From Gammaproteobacteria bacterium TMED92 (GTDB lineage: Bacteria; Pseudomonadota; Gammaproteobacteria; Pseudomonadales; Azotimanducaceae): a stretch of 7,399 nucleotides of DNA. The notes beneath the pieces were generated by a model that saw nothing but the letters and a program-made list of their open reading frames with translations, had not been told where the DNA came from and searched no databases. How positions within the stretch are numbered: position 1 is the first letter of the stretch; every line of letters starts with the position of its first letter. Both the position numbers and the translations under genes were made by a program. The DNA is taken from positions 6,043 to 13,441 of the forward strand of contig NHET02000125.1 in assembly GCA_002170355.2 (NCBI GenBank), in the 5' to 3' direction. Shown here piece after piece: positions 6,085 to 7,399 of the stretch.

Positions 6085-7320
6085 TTAGCGCGGAGCTGGC
6101 GTGCTCACAATGACGCCCTTGTGCAGCAGTTGGTCAATGGCGGCGTCGCTCATGCCCAACTCCGCAAGAATTTCTTTGGAATGTTCTCCCAAGGCTGGCG
6201 CCCGTTTGGCACCTGCTTTTTGCAAGTGCTCTGCGTTGACGGGGTGATTGATGACGAGTGGAACATCAATGCTTGGGTCTGCAGGTGGTGCTGCCATAGC
6301 GTTCTGCAGAATTTGCTGATCCGTTAGGGCCTCTTCTACCAGTGCAATGCGGTTTACCGGCAAATCAAACGCAGCGAACACGCGCAGCCATTCGTCCGAG
6401 CTTTTGCGGCCAATGCGCGCCTGTAACTCGTCGCCAAAAGCATGTCGGTTGACCACGATAGCTTCCATGTCGCTGTAGCGTGGGTCGGCCAACAGTTCAA
6501 TGGCTTCCATGGCTGCCAGCAGCAACGACAACAACTCTTCGTTGCGTATCATGTTGAATTGCAGCCAGCGTCCATCGCTCGCTTGGTAAGGCCTAAACAT
6601 AGCTAAGTTGGTGCGATTGTTGTCGCGGTATTCAGCCATATCGCCACCCGCCAAAACACCTTGCGCCACGCCGGCGGCAGACCACAAACCATTGGCAAGT
6701 AGTGACGTATGCACCATACCGCCCTCGCCCGTGCGCTCGCGATGCAGCAGTGCTGTGACAATTGCCGCGTACAATGCGACGCCGGTGGGATGATCGCCCA
6801 TTCCCGGCAATCCTTGGGTGGGGGGTGTGTCAGGCGCGCGCATTAAGTCCATAAGTCCGCTGCGCGCCCAATACGCCAGCTGATCAAACCCTTTGCGATC
6901 ATGCTCTGGGCCGTGTTCGCCATATGCTGTGAGTGAGGCATAGATCATAGCTGTGTTTAGCGGTGCTAAGTCGTCGTAGTTCAGCCCCAAACTGGCGCGC
7001 ACATTGGCCGGATGATTAGTGATAAAGACATCGCAGTCGGCGACCAAGCGCTGCAAAATTTCTATGCCTTCAGGTTGCTTTAGATCAACACATAAGCCCC
7101 GCTTGTTACGGCCATCCATTTGCCAAAACCAGTCATTACCGGCCTCGGGCGTGGTGGGAATATGAGACAACATACGAAGCATGTCGCCTTCGCCCGGTCG
7201 CTCAATTTTTATCACGTCGTCGCCAAAATCACCAAGCATCATGGCGGCAGTTGGTGCTGCAATTACAGTGGCGCAATCGATCACTTTAAGCCCAGAGAAA
7301 ATAGGTTGCGTATTCTTCAT
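6085..7320 (-). CDS. Class III CoA-transferase, CaiB/BaiF family
   Basis: A 411-residue protein of the CaiB/BaiF (formyl-CoA transferase) family, which moves CoA between acyl-CoA and free acid through an aspartyl-CoA thioester and forms interlocked dimers. The N-terminus FSGLKVIDCATVIAAPTAAM (8-27) is the canonical opening, followed by LGDFGDDVIKIERPG (29-43), NKRGLCVDLK (72-81) and KGFDQLAYWARSGLM (143-157). GMGDHPTG (173-180) places D176 at the catalytic Asp of formyl-CoA transferase (D169), so the enzyme should be active. Length matches the family. The frame stays open upstream to the window edge, but the family N-terminus fits the ATG at 7320. No good ribosome site is seen. It is the first complete gene of the minus-strand row and, with the acyl-CoA dehydrogenase, indicates CoA-thioester chemistry. 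The acid substrate and CoA donor are unknown. Confidence 0.95.
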   Translation of the reverse strand: MKNTQPIFSGLKVIDCATVIAAPTAAMMLGDFGDDVIKIERPGEGDMLRMLSHIPTTPEAGNDWFWQMDGRNKRGLCVDLKQPEGIEILQRLVADCDVFITNHPANVRASLGLNYDDLAPLNTAMIYASLTAYGEHGPEHDRKGFDQLAYWARSGLMDLMRAPDTPPTQGLPGMGDHPTGVALYAAIVTALLHRERTGEGGMVHTSLLANGLWSAAGVAQGVLAGGDMAEYRDNNRTNLAMFRPYQASDGRWLQFNMIRNEELLSLLLAAMEAIELLADPRYSDMEAIVVNRHAFGDELQARIGRKSSDEWLRVFAAFDLPVNRIALVEEALTDQQILQNAMAAPPADPSIDVPLVINHPVNAEHLQKAGAKRAPALGEHSKEILAELGMSDAAIDQLLHKGVIVSTPAPR

Positions 7321-7399
7321 GGCCCGCAGGATAGCGTAATTGGATGCAGATGGGATTGAGGTTTTACGCCTTGGTGGCTTGCGCGGGGGGGTAAATAAG
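7321..7399. other. Upstream edge: possible 3' tail of another minus-strand gene
   Basis: All three minus-strand frames are open from the window edge for some distance, so this 79-nt stretch cannot be assigned. One frame ends at a TAA (7366-7364) after LIYPPAQATKA and would stop 43 nt before the CoA-transferase. Another ends at a TGA overlapping its ATG by 4 nt. Either would make the CoA-transferase internal to a longer operon. No convincing promoter is seen; a seven-G run lies at 7385-7391. Confidence 0.25.

Noticed and set aside
6061..6327. Plus-strand open frame of 88 codons
   Set aside because: It is antisense to the CoA-transferase C-terminus and the short gap after it, with no family resemblance.
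1..7399. Mobile elements, CRISPR, tRNA genes, riboswitches or defence systems
   Set aside because: I saw no long terminal inverted repeats, no regularly spaced repeats, no transposase or nuclease motifs and no RNA-gene signatures; nearly all the sequence is explained by eight metabolic or envelope genes.

Overview
The window looks like chromosomal DNA from a Gram-negative proteobacterium, most likely a marine-type gammaproteobacterium. Three things suggest this: a chorismate lyase (UbiC) homologue, which is the 4-hydroxybenzoate-forming enzyme of proteobacterial ubiquinone synthesis; two proteins with Sec signal peptides; and a mix of CoA-dependent and Fe/2-oxoglutarate-type catabolic enzymes typical of heterotrophic marine Gammaproteobacteria. 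The taxonomic call is inference from gene content only. I see no tRNA, rRNA, CRISPR array, transposase, phage gene or regulator gene.

Layout. The left edge (1-719, minus strand) holds most of a phytanoyl-CoA dioxygenase (PhyH) family protein whose C-terminus lies outside the window. It is divergent from an SMP-30/gluconolactonase family gene (plus strand, ending at 1781). The roughly 80 bp between them carry two overlapping divergent promoter candidates and a small palindrome. The SMP-30 gene runs tail-to-tail into an acyl-CoA dehydrogenase gene with no base between the stop codons.

From 7320 down to 1782 there are six genes in a row on the minus strand. In transcription order they are a class III (CaiB/BaiF) CoA-transferase, a secreted DUF1080 (3-keto-glycoside hydrolase-like) protein, a UbiC-type chorismate lyase, a cyclase/kynurenine-formamidase-family metal hydrolase, a SIMPL (DUF541) envelope protein and an ACAD10/11-like acyl-CoA dehydrogenase. 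The first four are tightly packed (26 bp gap, 4-nt overlap, 27 bp gap) and look like one transcription unit. The last two follow after gaps of 108 and 60 bp and may be read through or have their own promoter.

How the genes could work together (inference). The CoA-transferase could activate a carboxylic acid as its CoA thioester and the acyl-CoA dehydrogenase could introduce a double bond. The cyclase-family hydrolase and the SMP-30 enzyme could open an amide or lactone ring, and the PhyH protein could hydroxylate or otherwise oxidise a substrate. This resembles a catabolic island for an unidentified cyclic or branched acid. The substrate cannot be read from the sequence. The UbiC and DUF1080 members do not fit that scheme in an obvious way, which makes their tight coupling the most unusual part of the locus.
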